A stretch of DNA of 64,000 nt from Propionibacterium australiense (GCF_003666605.1 NZ_RCIV01000002.1:1-64000); one strand, 5' to 3'. Positions 33,718-42,967 are shown, counted from the stretch's first letter. Notes: generated by a model not told the origin, from the sequence alone. Numbers and translations: made by a program.

Positions 33718-35439
33718 ATGGCGAATGCGGAGGGGACAGGCGGCGCCGGTGATTTCATCAGCGACGCGATCGAGCGCGACAACGAGGACGGTGTCTACAC
33801 CGGGCGCGTCCAGACCCGCTTCCCCCCCGAGCCGAACGGATACCTGCACATCGGTCACGCGAAGGCCATCACCGTCGACTTCGGCGCCGCCGAGAAGTTC
33901 GGCGGGGTGTGCAATGTGCGGCTCGACGACACCAACCCCGTGGCGGAGGACCCCGAGTTCGTGCAGTCGATCCTCGACGACATCGCCTGGCTCGGCTACG
34001 AACCGGCAGCCGTCCTGCACGCCTCCGGCTATTTCGAGCAGCTCTACCAGTGGGCCCGTCACCTGATCCAGCAGGGTCTGGCCTACGTCGACGACCAGGA
34101 CAACGAGACCATCTCGGCCCAGCGGGGCGGCTACGGCAGGCCCGGCGTCGAGAGCCCCTACCGGGACCGCTCCGTCGAGGAGAACCTCGACCTGTTCACC
34201 CGCATGCGTGCCGGCGAGTTCCCCGACGGATCCCGCGTGCTGCGCGCCAAGATCGACATGGCCACGGACAACATGGTCCTGCGCGACCCGGTGATGTACC
34301 GCATCCGGCACGCCGAGCACCACCAGACCGGCATGCAGTGGCCGATCTACCCGACCTACGACTGGGCGCACGGTCAGAGCGACGCCATCGAGGGCGTCAC
34401 CCACTCGCTGTGCACCCTCGAGTTCGACACCCACCGCCCGCTGTACGACTGGTACCTCAACCATCTGCCCCTGCCTGCGGAGAAACCCCGCCAGATCGAG
34501 TTCGCCCGCCTGGAGCTCACCTACACGATCACCTCCAAACGCCGGCTGGCCACACTCGTCCGGGACGGTGTCGTGGACGGCTGGGACGACCCGCGCATGC
34601 CCACGCTGCGCGGCCTGCGCCGCCGCGGCTACCCGGCCAAGGCGGTGCGCGACTTCTGCACCTACCTCGGCACCACGCGCACCAACGCACGGCACAACAT
34701 CGAGGAACTCGAATCCTTCGTGCGCCGCGAGCTCAATGCGACGAGTCAGCGCCGCATGGTCGTCACCCGCCCGCTGCACCTGGTGATCGACAACTGGCCC
34801 ACCGACGAGAACGGCGCGCCCGTCGTCGAGTACTTCCCGCTGACGAACAATCCGGAGAACCCGGACGAGGGCACCAGGCAGGTGGCCTTCACCGGTGACC
34901 TGTTCATCGAGCGCGAGGACTTCGCCGAGACGCCCCCACCGAAGTTCTTCCGGCTGTCGCCAGGGCGCGAGGTCCGCCTGCGCGGCGCCTACTTCGTCAC
35001 CGCCACCGACGTGGTCAGGGACGAGGCCGGAGAAATCGTCGAGGTGCACGCCAGCTACGACCCCGCCACCCGCGGCGGGGACGCCCCTGACGGTCGGAAG
35101 GTCAAGTCGACGATGCACTGGGTCAGCGTCCCGCACGCCGTCGACGTCGACGTGGCCCTCTACGACCGTCTGTTCACCACACCCAACCCGGGCGAGGAGA
35201 CCGGTGAGCCGCTCGACGACCTCAATCCCGGCTCCCGTGAGCTGCTGGCAGGAGCCAAGGGCGAGGCGGCGATCAGCGATGTCGAGCCGGGCCAGGTCGT
35301 CCAGTTCGAGCGTCTCGGCTACTTCGCCGCCGACCTGGACCGCCCCGGCCTGTTCCACCGCACGGTGGGTCTGCGTGACGAGTGGGCGGCGCTGCAGCGC
35401 AAGGCCTCGAAAGCGGCCATGACGGCGAAGAGAGCCTGA
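33718..35439 (+). CDS. glnS: Glutaminyl-tRNA synthetase
   Basis: A 573-residue class Ib synthetase. The HIGH motif lies in PEPNGYLHIGHAKA, the KMSKS-equivalent in TITSKRRLATLV, with DWAHGQSDAIEGVTHSLCTLEF in the core and an anticodon-binding beta-barrel domain at the C-terminus (TPPPKFFRLSPGREVRLR). It charges tRNA-Gln directly, whereas many actinobacteria rely on GatCAB transamidation. The ATG follows TAACTT by 7 bases without a Shine-Dalgarno site, suggesting its own leaderless start inside the upstream gene's end. Confidence 0.95.
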   Translation: MANAEGTGGAGDFISDAIERDNEDGVYTGRVQTRFPPEPNGYLHIGHAKAITVDFGAAEKFGGVCNVRLDDTNPVAEDPEFVQSILDDIAWLGYEPAAVLHASGYFEQLYQWARHLIQQGLAYVDDQDNETISAQRGGYGRPGVESPYRDRSVEENLDLFTRMRAGEFPDGSRVLRAKIDMATDNMVLRDPVMYRIRHAEHHQTGMQWPIYPTYDWAHGQSDAIEGVTHSLCTLEFDTHRPLYDWYLNHLPLPAEKPRQIEFARLELTYTITSKRRLATLVRDGVVDGWDDPRMPTLRGLRRRGYPAKAVRDFCTYLGTTRTNARHNIEELESFVRRELNATSQRRMVVTRPLHLVIDNWPTDENGAPVVEYFPLTNNPENPDEGTRQVAFTGDLFIEREDFAETPPPKFFRLSPGREVRLRGAYFVTATDVVRDEAGEIVEVHASYDPATRGGDAPDGRKVKSTMHWVSVPHAVDVDVALYDRLFTTPNPGEETGEPLDDLNPGSRELLAGAKGEAAISDVEPGQVVQFERLGYFAADLDRPGLFHRTVGLRDEWAALQRKASKAAMTAKRA

Positions 35440-35575
35440 AAGCAATCCCGGCGAGCGATCCGGCGGTGTCCGTTCGTCCAGCCTCCGCTGCAGTACCAGC
35501 TCCTGGACGGGGTCATGCTCGGTCCGACAGGCTCTCGTGGCACGGTGGCGGGGCAGGACGCCGGAGAAGAACTCG

Positions 35576-35612
35576 GCCCCGCCCTCCGCCCGGGTGGGGA
35601 AGGACGGGGCCG
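35576..35612. terminator. Hairpin between glnS and iolE (convergent)
   Basis: GGCCCCG (about 35576-35582) pairs with CGGGGCC (about 35606-35612), just after the stop of iolE on the minus strand. The remainder of 35,440-35,624 shows no gene. Confidence 0.55.
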
Positions 35613-35624
35613 CAGAGCCCGGGA

Positions 35625-36551
35625 TCAGAGCGTGAAGAGCGTGCTCTCGATGTACTCGCGGGCCTTGACGGCGTACTCGTGCGGGTTGGCGATGGCCGGG
35701 TCCTGCTCGGCCTCGACGAGGATCCACTGGTCGTAGCCGTGCTCGACGAGCAGCCGGTAGGGCTCGGTGAAGTCGATGCAGCCGTCCCCGGGCACGGTGA
35801 ACATGCCGGCCAGGAAGGAGTCGAGGAAGGAACGCTCGGCGTCGCGGGACTCGGCCATCTTCTCGGGCCGGACGTCCTTGAAGTGGACGTGCCTGACGCG
35901 GTCGATGGTGGGTTCCAGCAGCCCCATGACCGTGCCGGCGCCGACGAAGGCGTGGCCGGTGTCGAACAGCAGGGAGACCCTGGCAGGGTCGGTCATCTCC
36001 ATGAGCCGGATGGTCTCCTCGGTGGTCTGGATGACGGTTCCGAGGTGGTGGTGGTAGACGAGTTCGAGGCCGTGCGCATGGGCGACGTCGCCGAGCCGGT
36101 TCAGGCCCTCGGCCAGCACCGGCCACTGCTCCTCGGTCAGGACCGGCTTGTTGGTGAAGATGCTGACGTCGCGGACGCCCTGCACCGAACCGGTCTGCTC
36201 GGAGACGACGATGCGGGTGGCGCCCAGGTACTCCAGGTAGCGGCAGTTCTCCTCGAAGACCGGGACGACGGCGTCGATCCCGTCCCGCAGGATGAAGGAG
36301 GAGAACCACTGGGCTACGATCCGGATACCGCGCGCCTCGATGCGCTCCTTGACCTCCTCCTTGGCGGGGAAGAACCCGGCGCACTCGGTGCCGGCGTAGC
36401 CGACATCGGCGAGATCGAGCAGCATGTCGTCGAGGGTGTTGAAGGCGCCGACCTCGGGGATGTCGTCATTGCGCCAGGCGATGGGGTGCATGCCCCAGTT
36501 GATGCCGTGCGGATCCTTGATCGCTGTGGCGGGGTCGAGTCGGAAGGCCAT
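35625..36551 (-). CDS. iolE: Inosose dehydratase (IolE type)
   Basis: A 308-residue TIM-barrel enzyme of the sugar phosphate isomerase/epimerase fold. HGINWGMHPIAWRNDDIPEVG is the IolE opening; AYHHHLG-like VYHHHLGTVIQTTEE, LLFDTGHAFVG and VRHVHFKDVRP supply metal ligands. It dehydrates 2-keto-myo-inositol to 3D-trihydroxycyclohexane-1,2-dione. It lies 90 bases after a MocA-type dehydrogenase gene on the same strand. AAAGGAG precedes the ATG. An IolR-like site and a LacI-like site lie upstream of the pair. Confidence 0.9.
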   Translation of the reverse strand: MAFRLDPATAIKDPHGINWGMHPIAWRNDDIPEVGAFNTLDDMLLDLADVGYAGTECAGFFPAKEEVKERIEARGIRIVAQWFSSFILRDGIDAVVPVFEENCRYLEYLGATRIVVSEQTGSVQGVRDVSIFTNKPVLTEEQWPVLAEGLNRLGDVAHAHGLELVYHHHLGTVIQTTEETIRLMEMTDPARVSLLFDTGHAFVGAGTVMGLLEPTIDRVRHVHFKDVRPEKMAESRDAERSFLDSFLAGMFTVPGDGCIDFTEPYRLLVEHGYDQWILVEAEQDPAIANPHEYAVKAREYIESTLFTL

Positions 36552-36641
36552 GGTGTGTCTCCTTTGTTCGGATCTTGTGTTCTCGGTTGCGTCAGTGAGT
36601 CGAAGCCGGGTGACCGCTTGGGTGCGCGCGGCTAGACTCCC

Positions 36642-37859
36642 TCATGCCCTGCTCGACCGGTCCGGGGCGTCGAAGGTCGTCGTCCCGTCCACCCGGGCGA
36701 CGTCGTGCCAGGCGCCATCGGCGGCGGAGGCCACGATGGCCTCGTCCACCTCGGCGGCGCACCAGGCGTCGGCGGCGGAGGGGGCGAGCTGCTCTCCGGT
36801 GAGGATCGAGCGCAGGAACTGGGCCGCCTCGATGGACTTCATGTCGTCGAATCCCATGGAGGTGCCGATGGCGGGCTGGTAGCGGCTCCACTCTCCCCAG
36901 GCCGGGTTGGCCATGGCGCGGGTGTAGCCGTGGGTGGGGCCGCCGTCGACGGTGGTGCAGACCTCTAGTTCGTTGAGGCGCTCGAAGTTCCACCGGGCCG
37001 AGCCGTTCATCCCGTAGACCTCGACGACGTACTCGGCGCGCGGGCCCACGCTCACGCGAGAGGACTCCATCGTGCCGATGACGCCGTTCTCGAAACGGAC
37101 GAGCATGCCGACGTAGTCCTCGTTCTCGACGGGGCCGGTCTCGTCGCCGATCTCGAAACCGGCGTGCCCCATGCCCATCTTCGTGGGGATCGGGCGTTCG
37201 GTGATGAAGGTGTCGGTGATGGCGGTGACCGAGGCGATGCGTCCGACGATGTACTGGGCGAGATCGGCGCCGTGGCTCATGAGATCGGGGACGACGCCGG
37301 CACCGGCCTTCTCACGGGAGGCACGCCAGGTGAGTGGCCCCTGAGGGGAGGCGTTGTAGTCGGCGATGAACCAGACGCGCACATTGGTGATCCGGCCGAG
37401 TTCCCCGGAGCGGACGAGGGTGCGCAGGTACTCGATGGCCGGGACGTGACGGTAGTTGAACCCGACGGCGGTGACGAGGCCGGCTCGGGCCGCAGCCTGC
37501 GCGATCGTCCGGGACTGGTCGGCGTTGACTCCCATCGGCTTCTCGATCCAGAAGGGCTTGCCGGCCTCGATGGCGGCCAGCGCGATCTCCTGGTGGAGAT
37601 AGTTCGGTGCGCAGATGGAGACGGCCTCCACCCGTGGATCGGCGAGCAGCTCGTGGTAGTCGGAGTAGGCCCGTTCGAAGCCGAGGTCCTCGACGGCGGC
37701 CCGCCGTGCCTCGTCGATGGGGTCAGCGGCCGCCACGATCCGGGCCTCGGCGCCCAACTCGGGGAAATGTTCCGAGACCGTGCGGTAACTGCGGGCATGG
37801 AGGCGTCCCATCCATCCCAGGGAGACGACGCCGACTCCGATCTGCTTCTTGCTGTTCAT
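36642..37859 (-). CDS. Gfo/Idh/MocA-family oxidoreductase, iol module 1
   Basis: A 405-residue NAD(P)-dependent dehydrogenase. The N-terminal Rossmann motif is GVVSLGWMGRLHARSY, the catalytic lysine is in FWIEKPMGVN (EKP), and the C-terminal alpha/beta domain contains VPDLMSHGADLAQYIVG with the usual Asp/His pair region. It pairs with iolE, so an inositol or inosose isomer is a likely substrate, but the sequence is longer than the canonical IolG (see 46112-47104). AAGGAGAA lies before the ATG. Confidence 0.9.
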   Translation of the reverse strand: MNSKKQIGVGVVSLGWMGRLHARSYRTVSEHFPELGAEARIVAAADPIDEARRAAVEDLGFERAYSDYHELLADPRVEAVSICAPNYLHQEIALAAIEAGKPFWIEKPMGVNADQSRTIAQAAARAGLVTAVGFNYRHVPAIEYLRTLVRSGELGRITNVRVWFIADYNASPQGPLTWRASREKAGAGVVPDLMSHGADLAQYIVGRIASVTAITDTFITERPIPTKMGMGHAGFEIGDETGPVENEDYVGMLVRFENGVIGTMESSRVSVGPRAEYVVEVYGMNGSARWNFERLNELEVCTTVDGGPTHGYTRAMANPAWGEWSRYQPAIGTSMGFDDMKSIEAAQFLRSILTGEQLAPSAADAWCAAEVDEAIVASAADGAWHDVARVDGTTTFDAPDRSSRA

Positions 37860-37949
37860 GGGTGTTCTCCTTCCCGGTCAACAGTGACCGGTCGCGCAGT
37901 TTCTGACCTGCGCCGCACGATGTGTTCGAGGTGTGGAACGTGAGATGCC

Positions 37950-37978
37950 ATGAAAGATGTGCTAACGCGCGTCATCAA
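37950..37978 (-). promoter_or_regulatory. Promoter of iol module 1 with a LacI-type site in the spacer
   Basis: On the minus strand TTGATG (37978-37973) and TTTCAT (37955-37950) are 17 bases apart. The motif TAACGCGCGT (plus-strand 37963-37972) fills part of the spacer; the same 10-mer recurs at 43015-43024 before iol module 2. It resembles LacI-family operators centred on a CG step. Confidence 0.6.
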
Positions 37979-37988
37979 TGACATGACA
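37979..37988. promoter_or_regulatory. IolR-like operator a (TGACATGACA)
   Basis: An exact match to KGWCHTRACA, directly abutting the -35 box of the MocA-iolE promoter, 120 bases before the MocA-type start codon. Confidence 0.6.
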
Positions 37989-38079
37989 AACAGTAGCAAG
38001 AGTTCTGGAAGCATCGCAAGGTGATGCTCGACCCGATTGCGGGTGTCAGGGGCGTAGACGTCGTGCGCGGTGAGGTGGA

Positions 38080-39090
38080 TCAGCCCCGTGGCGGCCTTCG
38101 CCGGCTCGAGGCGCGGATGACGAGGGTGGCCGGGACAGTTACGTGTGCCGCCGGATCTTCCCGTGGGGCGAGCACCGCGGCTATGGCGGCCTCGGCCAGC
38201 CGATCCGGGGACTGGTCCACGCTCGTCAGTGAGACCTCCCGGCGTGAGGCCAGCGATGAGTTGTCATAGGAGATGACCGCAAGGTCCGGTCCCGGTGTGA
38301 GACGGGCGGACAGCGTCGCCGCGATGAGGTCGATGCCGAGCACGTCGTTGTAGGCGACGGCTCCGAATGGTCCTGCCGAGGTCGCCCGGGCCGCCATCAG
38401 GGCCTGGCTCGCGCCGTCGTCGCAGGCGATCTCGGCGAAGTCGAGGCCGCCCGCCGCCGAGGCCTCGCGACAGGCCTCCCGCCGCTCGTCGAGCAGTGAC
38501 TCGTACCGATTGTGGGCGGGGGAGAAGAAGACCATGCGCTCGAATCCCTGCTCGGCGAGATGGCCGGCGATCTGTGCGGCGGCGCCGGCCTCGTCGAGAC
38601 GGACCGTCGGGATCGACGGCTCGTCGAGGGCGCGGTCGAGGACGCACAGGGGCATGTGCTCGGACAGCGCCAGGAGTTCCGACTGGCTCATCGAGGTGCC
38701 GGGCAGGATCAGCCCGGCGGGTCGCATCGACAGGACGTCGTCCACCGTCGTCTGCTCGAGCTGGTCCTCCAGATCGGAGACGAGGACGACCAGGACGTAG
38801 CCGGCCGCGCTGGCGTGGTGGCGCAACCGTCGCAGCAGGCGATCGAAGAAGGGATTGTCGAGATAGGGCAGGATGACGGCCAATCGACGCGAATGCCGGG
38901 CGGCGAGTTCGGCGGCGGCGGCGTTCGGGTGGTAGTGGAGGGCCTGGGCGGCGTCGAGAATGCGCTGGCGGGTCTGGTCGGACATGCGGCCCTCGCCCTT
39001 GAGGGCGAGCGAGACGAGTCCCCTGGAGACCCCCGCCCGGGCTGCGACGTCCTGCTGCGTGGCATGGGCCTCACGGTCGGGAAGGGACAT
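38080..39090 (-). CDS. LacI-family repressor, iol module 1
   Basis: A 336-residue regulator. The N-terminal HTH is TQQDVAARAGVSRGLVSLALKG, with the hinge helix YHPNAAAAELAARHSRRL, and the periplasmic-binding-protein-like domain follows (LAVILPYLDNPFFDRLL, NDVLGIDLIAATL, SLTSVDQSPDRLAEAA). The hinge AAELA differs from the common ARALA. It lies just upstream of the MocA-iolE pair with the TAACGCGCGT site between, so it is the natural candidate to bind there. Confidence 0.92.
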   Translation of the reverse strand: MSLPDREAHATQQDVAARAGVSRGLVSLALKGEGRMSDQTRQRILDAAQALHYHPNAAAAELAARHSRRLAVILPYLDNPFFDRLLRRLRHHASAAGYVLVVLVSDLEDQLEQTTVDDVLSMRPAGLILPGTSMSQSELLALSEHMPLCVLDRALDEPSIPTVRLDEAGAAAQIAGHLAEQGFERMVFFSPAHNRYESLLDERREACREASAAGGLDFAEIACDDGASQALMAARATSAGPFGAVAYNDVLGIDLIAATLSARLTPGPDLAVISYDNSSLASRREVSLTSVDQSPDRLAEAAIAAVLAPREDPAAHVTVPATLVIRASSRRRPPRG

Positions 39091-39142
39091 GTGAACTGAT
39101 CCTTGTCGTCAGCTGGGTCACATCCGCATTCTGACAGCAAAG

Positions 39143-39180
39143 GAGCCATCGCGCGTGCTGCGGTGGCGCTGCGATGGCTC
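39143..39180 (-). terminator. Hairpin after the small membrane protein gene
   Basis: GAGCCATCGC (39143-39152) pairs with GCGATGGCTC (39171-39180); on the minus strand the stem is followed by CTTTG. Confidence 0.55.
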
Positions 39181-39259
39181 GGTGGTCTGGGGGAAGAGAT
39201 GTGCTGGTGAGTCCTCCTGACGGGTCCGGGTGGTTCTTCCTGCGGCGGCTGACGTCAGA

Positions 39260-39499
39260 TCAGCCCTGGGCGAGGGTGTTGATGCCGTTGTAGGTGCCGA
39301 GCAGGGTGGCGGCGCTGAAGGCGAGGGCGCCGGTGAGCATCATGGGGGTCATCGTGGTGGCAAGGCCGACGATGATCATGAGGATGCTGGCTGCGATGAG
39401 GGCGCCGGCGACGAGAGTGCCGGCGACAACCGGAGAGATGGTAGCCGTCTCGTGGCGAACGGTGGAGGCCTGAGTGGCAATGGTGTCGATGGCGGTCAT
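39260..39499 (-). CDS. Small two-helix membrane protein
   Basis: A 79-residue protein starting MTAIDTIATQASTVRHE. Two hydrophobic segments (VVAGTLVAGALIAASILMII and MTPMMLTGALAFSAATLLG) suggest an integral membrane hairpin. No family is recognised. GTGAGGA lies before the ATG at 39499. It has a very good promoter of its own that overlaps an IolR-like palindrome, and its own terminator, so it is probably a real, regulated single-gene unit. Confidence 0.6.
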   Translation of the reverse strand: MTAIDTIATQASTVRHETATISPVVAGTLVAGALIAASILMIIVGLATTMTPMMLTGALAFSAATLLGTYNGINTLAQG

Positions 39500-39600
39500 G
39501 ATGTCCTCACTGGGTGCGGAGTGCATGCCGCGACACCAGCCGTGACATGCACGACGGTGTACTCAGGTCCAGGGACGTCCTGGTCCTGCTGACGAGGTCC

Positions 39601-39631
39601 ACTATAGGGGTGGATATTTGTCACAACAAAT
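39601..39631 (-). promoter_or_regulatory. Promoter of the small membrane protein with IolR-like operator b
   Basis: On the minus strand TTGTTG (39629-39624) and TATAGT (39606-39601) are 17 bases apart. The palindrome-like ATTTGTCACAACAAAT (39616-39631) covers the -35 box and contains TGTCACAACA (39619-39628), 9 of 10 matches to KGWCHTRACA. Confidence 0.6.
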
Positions 39632-39790
39632 GGTCTGTTCTGTTGTTGCTCATGGTTGGCATCAGGGAACAAGCATCGTCCCGGACCTGTTGAACCTCAT
39701 CCTGGCGGGGCCGGACACGCGGCCTCGTCCTGCGTGCCCATCGGTCCTGCCGTCCGCGAGGCCGTGTGTGGCGCGGCCTCGCCCGAGCCG

Positions 39791-40570
39791 TCAGACGAGC
39801 AGAAAGGCCGAGGAGACGATCGTCAGCGCGATCACGAGAACGTCGAAGACGGTGGTCCGGATGCGGCGGATGACGAATCGTCCGAGGAGGATTCCCAGAA
39901 CCAGCGGCACCAGCAGCACGGCGTCAATGCTCAACGAGCGCGCCGAGAACAACCCGAGGCCGGCCTGGAAGGGAACCTTGGCCAGGTTGACGAAGAAGAA
40001 GAAGTAGGCCTGCGTGCCCATGAAACGCATGACGTCGAAGCCGGACGCGACGAAGTACATCGTCATCGGCGGGCCACCGGCGTTGGCGACCATCGTGGTG
40101 AAGCCCCCCAGCGACCCGTAGGCCCAGCGAGCGGCGGGGCTCTGGGAGAAGGAGTGGGCCGTCCTGCCATGGTGTCCGGGGCGGCTGCGCCGCCACATCA
40201 TCCACAGCGTCACCGCGGTGAGCAGGAGCAGGATGACCCCGATCATCCGCTTCATGTGCGCGTCGTCGATGCGCCACAGCACGAGTGTCCCGGCACCGAG
40301 GCCCACCAGGATCGCGGGCGCGAGCCGGCGCAACGTCGGCCAGTCGACGTCGTGGCGGTACATCCAGATCGCGGAGAGATCACCGGCGATGAGGAGGACG
40401 ACCATTGCCGCAGTGGACTCGCGTGCCGGCAGGACGGCGGCGAACAGGGCCACCGACAAGGTGGCGAGCCCGGGCAGGGCGGTCTTCGCGACACCGACGA
40501 AGAACGCGGCCAGCGCCAGGACGGCCCACTGCATGATTGTCAGGGCGAACGGTGCGGGCACGGGGTTCAT
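39791..40570 (-). CDS. TauE/SafE-family (TSUP) membrane transporter
   Basis: A 259-residue protein with about eight hydrophobic helices. The first repeat carries AAFFVGVAKTALPGLATLS and the second GSLGGFTTMVANAGGPPMTMYF, the paired signatures of the TSUP family, which exports or imports sulfur compounds and organic anions. It is the distal gene of iol module 2 (dehydrogenase, isomerase, transporter), separated from the isomerase by 180 bases, so a link to cyclitol or acid transport is possible but unproven. ATG at 40570 follows CCTAGG. Confidence 0.85.
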   Translation of the reverse strand: MNPVPAPFALTIMQWAVLALAAFFVGVAKTALPGLATLSVALFAAVLPARESTAAMVVLLIAGDLSAIWMYRHDVDWPTLRRLAPAILVGLGAGTLVLWRIDDAHMKRMIGVILLLLTAVTLWMMWRRSRPGHHGRTAHSFSQSPAARWAYGSLGGFTTMVANAGGPPMTMYFVASGFDVMRFMGTQAYFFFFVNLAKVPFQAGLGLFSARSLSIDAVLLVPLVLGILLGRFVIRRIRTTVFDVLVIALTIVSSAFLLV

Positions 40571-40750
40571 CCTAGGTGTGTTGTGAGGACCGGCGGTGCG
40601 CCCGTGCCCGTTCGGCGGCGTCGGGCTCGACAACGAGGCGGGACGGGGCGGGAAGCCGGGCCCGACGACAAGGGGCCGCGCGTCCGGGGTGGTTCCGTGC
40701 GCGCGGCCCTCGGTCGAATCCGTCGAACGGGCCGGCTGGTTGTCCGGGTG

Positions 40751-41749
40751 TCAGATCTTGGCCGCGGCGGCCAGCAGATTGGCCGCGGAGACCTGCAGCC
40801 CCTCGACGTTGCCGTACTCGGCGTCCTCGTGCTCGATGTTGACGTTCATGTCGGGATCAGAGCTCTCGATGGTCCGCAGGAACTCGGCCCAGTAGTCGGT
40901 GTCGTGGCCCAGGCCGAGGGCGACGAAACGCCAGGCCGGGTCCTGCGGCCACGCCGAGCACCAGTAGCCGTAGGCCGTCGGCGTCTTGTTCTCGGCATCG
41001 GCGGGCACGTGGCCGAAGTCGGTGTCGAGGACGCCCCGGTAGGCGACGCCCGGGAAGATCTTCGTGTCCTTGGCGTGGACGTGCCCGACGAGATTCCCCA
41101 GCCGCTTGGTGGCGGCGATCGGATCCATCTGCTGCCAGAACAGGTGCGAGGGGTCCATGTTCACGCGCAGGTTCGTGGATCCGGTCTCCTCGACGAGGCG
41201 TTCGAAGGCCGGGATGTTGAAGACCAGGTTGCGCGGGTGCAGCTCGAGGCAGACCTTGACGTCGTTGTCGCGGGCCAGCGCGTCGACCTCCTTGAAGAAG
41301 GGCACGACGACGGACCACTGGTAGTCGAGGATCTCCAGGTCGATCCCGTTCCACGGGTTGACGACCCAGGAGGCGTACTTGGCGGTGGGATCGGTGCCGG
41401 GGGTGCCCGACATCGTCACGATCTCCTTGACGCCGAGCAGCCCCGCCAGCTTGATGGCATTGCGGATGTCCTCGGCGTGCTTGAGGCCCTCGTTCGGCAG
41501 CGGTGAGACCGGGTTGCCCGAGGTGTTGAGGCCGGACAGCACCATGCCCTTCGACTCGAAGGCGCCCAGGTAGTCGTCACGGGCCGCCTTCGAGGCGAGC
41601 AGGGCGTCGACGGGACAGTGCGGGGAGGGGATGAAGCCGCCGACGTTGACCTCGGCCCCGGTCAAGCCGGCTTCCTTGAGAATGTCGAGGGCGGCTTCGA
41701 GCGGGCGGTCCTGGAGACACGCGGTGTAGGCGCCATAGGTGAGTGACAT
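40751..41749 (-). CDS. TIM-barrel sugar phosphate isomerase/epimerase-like protein, iol module 2
   Basis: A 332-residue xylose-isomerase-like TIM barrel (AP endonuclease family 2 fold). Likely metal ligands lie in VCLELHPRNLVFN, LRVNMDPSHLFWQQ, VGHVHAKDTKI and NVNIEHEDAEYG. It is not a close match to IolE. Enzymes of this group interconvert inosose or keto sugars, as IolI and IolH do. The start is a strong ATG with AAGGAG nearby, 27 bases after the MocA-type gene stop, indicating one transcription unit. Confidence 0.88.
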   Translation of the reverse strand: MSLTYGAYTACLQDRPLEAALDILKEAGLTGAEVNVGGFIPSPHCPVDALLASKAARDDYLGAFESKGMVLSGLNTSGNPVSPLPNEGLKHAEDIRNAIKLAGLLGVKEIVTMSGTPGTDPTAKYASWVVNPWNGIDLEILDYQWSVVVPFFKEVDALARDNDVKVCLELHPRNLVFNIPAFERLVEETGSTNLRVNMDPSHLFWQQMDPIAATKRLGNLVGHVHAKDTKIFPGVAYRGVLDTDFGHVPADAENKTPTAYGYWCSAWPQDPAWRFVALGLGHDTDYWAEFLRTIESSDPDMNVNIEHEDAEYGNVEGLQVSAANLLAAAAKI

Positions 41750-41776
41750 GGCGGGGCTCCTTCGTTCGTCAGTGAG

Positions 41777-42967
41777 TCAGTTGAGGTGGGTCAGGTCGAT
41801 TGCTGCGCCGTTGGCGGCGGCGGAACGGGCGATGGCGTCCATGATCTGCATCTCGCGGTACCCGTCGGCGAAGGACGCGCACGGGGGCAGGCCCTCGACG
41901 CCGGCGATCTGCTGCAGGAAGGCGTAGGCCTGGTAGGTGAACTGCTCGATCTGGGTGAGACCGACACCGCCGAAGGCCATGGAGGAACCACGGGCGAAGT
42001 AGGGGAACTCGGGGTTGACGAGCACCTGACGGGCGCCGCCCAGGCCGGCCGGCGAGTTGGTGTCGTCGATCTTGATCTCGCCGCAGCGGGCGAGATCCCA
42101 GGAGGCGCGGCCCTTGCTGCCGAGCACGTCGATCATCATCGCGTTGGGCATGTTCCAGGCCACGCGGGAGACCGAGAAGGTGCCCACGGCGCCGTTGGCG
42201 AAGTGGCCGGTGAAGGTGGCGACGTCGTCATTGGTGACCGCCTCCATCTCGAGTTCCGTGGTGTCCAGGGTGGTGCCTCGGGTGACGTGTCCCTTGGCGA
42301 CCGGGCGCTCCTTGATGGCGGTGGTCATGGCACCGCCGGAGACGGAGACGAGCGGGCCGCAGATGATCTCGGCGGTGTCGATGAGGTGGCTGCCGACGTC
42401 GCCCAGGGCGCCGGAGCCCATCGGGCCGCGGTAGCGCCAGGCCATCGGGGTGTTCGGGTCGACGCCGTAGTCGCACCAGTAGCGGCCCGAGAAGTGGTTG
42501 ATCTCGCCCAGGTGGCCCTCGGCGACGAGTTTCGCGATCTCCGCGACGGCGGCGTTGCGCCGGTAGGTGAAGCCGACCGAGGTGACGACCCCGGCCCGGG
42601 CCTCGGCCTCGGCCATCGCCTTGGCGTTCTCGAGGGTGTCGGCCAGCGGCTTCTCGCACAGGACGTGCTTGCCCGCCGCGATCATGGCCTCGGCGATCTC
42701 GCGGTGCAGCGCGTTCCCGACGACGATCGAGACGATGTCGATGTTCGGGTCGTCGGCGACGTCGCGCCAGTCCTCGACGGCCTTCTCGTAGCCGTAGCGC
42801 TCGGCGGCGTCCTGGGCGAAGGGCGGATAGGCATCGGCGATGGTGGCGAGCCGGATCTTGGGCAGTCCCAGGTCGAAGACGGTGCCGACTTGGCGCCACG
42901 CGTTGGCATGGGTGGTGCCGGCCATGCCAGCGCCGATGACAGCCACAGAAAGAGTTTTGGGGGTCAT
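41777..42967 (-). CDS. Gfo/Idh/MocA-family oxidoreductase, iol module 2
   Basis: A 396-residue dehydrogenase. The Rossmann motif is VIGAGMAGTTHANAW, the catalytic EKP is in HVLCEKPLADTLE, and the C-terminal domain has MGSGALGDVGSHLIDTAEII with the conserved Asp and His. The ATG at 42967 has GAGGAG about 8 bases upstream; longer starts read into the operator region. It is probably a cyclitol or sugar dehydrogenase acting with the following isomerase. Confidence 0.9.
   Translation of the reverse strand: MTPKTLSVAVIGAGMAGTTHANAWRQVGTVFDLGLPKIRLATIADAYPPFAQDAAERYGYEKAVEDWRDVADDPNIDIVSIVVGNALHREIAEAMIAAGKHVLCEKPLADTLENAKAMAEAEARAGVVTSVGFTYRRNAAVAEIAKLVAEGHLGEINHFSGRYWCDYGVDPNTPMAWRYRGPMGSGALGDVGSHLIDTAEIICGPLVSVSGGAMTTAIKERPVAKGHVTRGTTLDTTELEMEAVTNDDVATFTGHFANGAVGTFSVSRVAWNMPNAMMIDVLGSKGRASWDLARCGEIKIDDTNSPAGLGGARQVLVNPEFPYFARGSSMAFGGVGLTQIEQFTYQAYAFLQQIAGVEGLPPCASFADGYREMQIMDAIARSAAANGAAIDLTHLN

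Noticed and set aside
33211-36384. A 1057-codon open frame on the minus strand across glnS and its neighbours
   Set aside because: It runs antisense to glnS and the phosphatase gene, has arginine/glycine-rich composition with no motif, and arises from GC-rich third positions.
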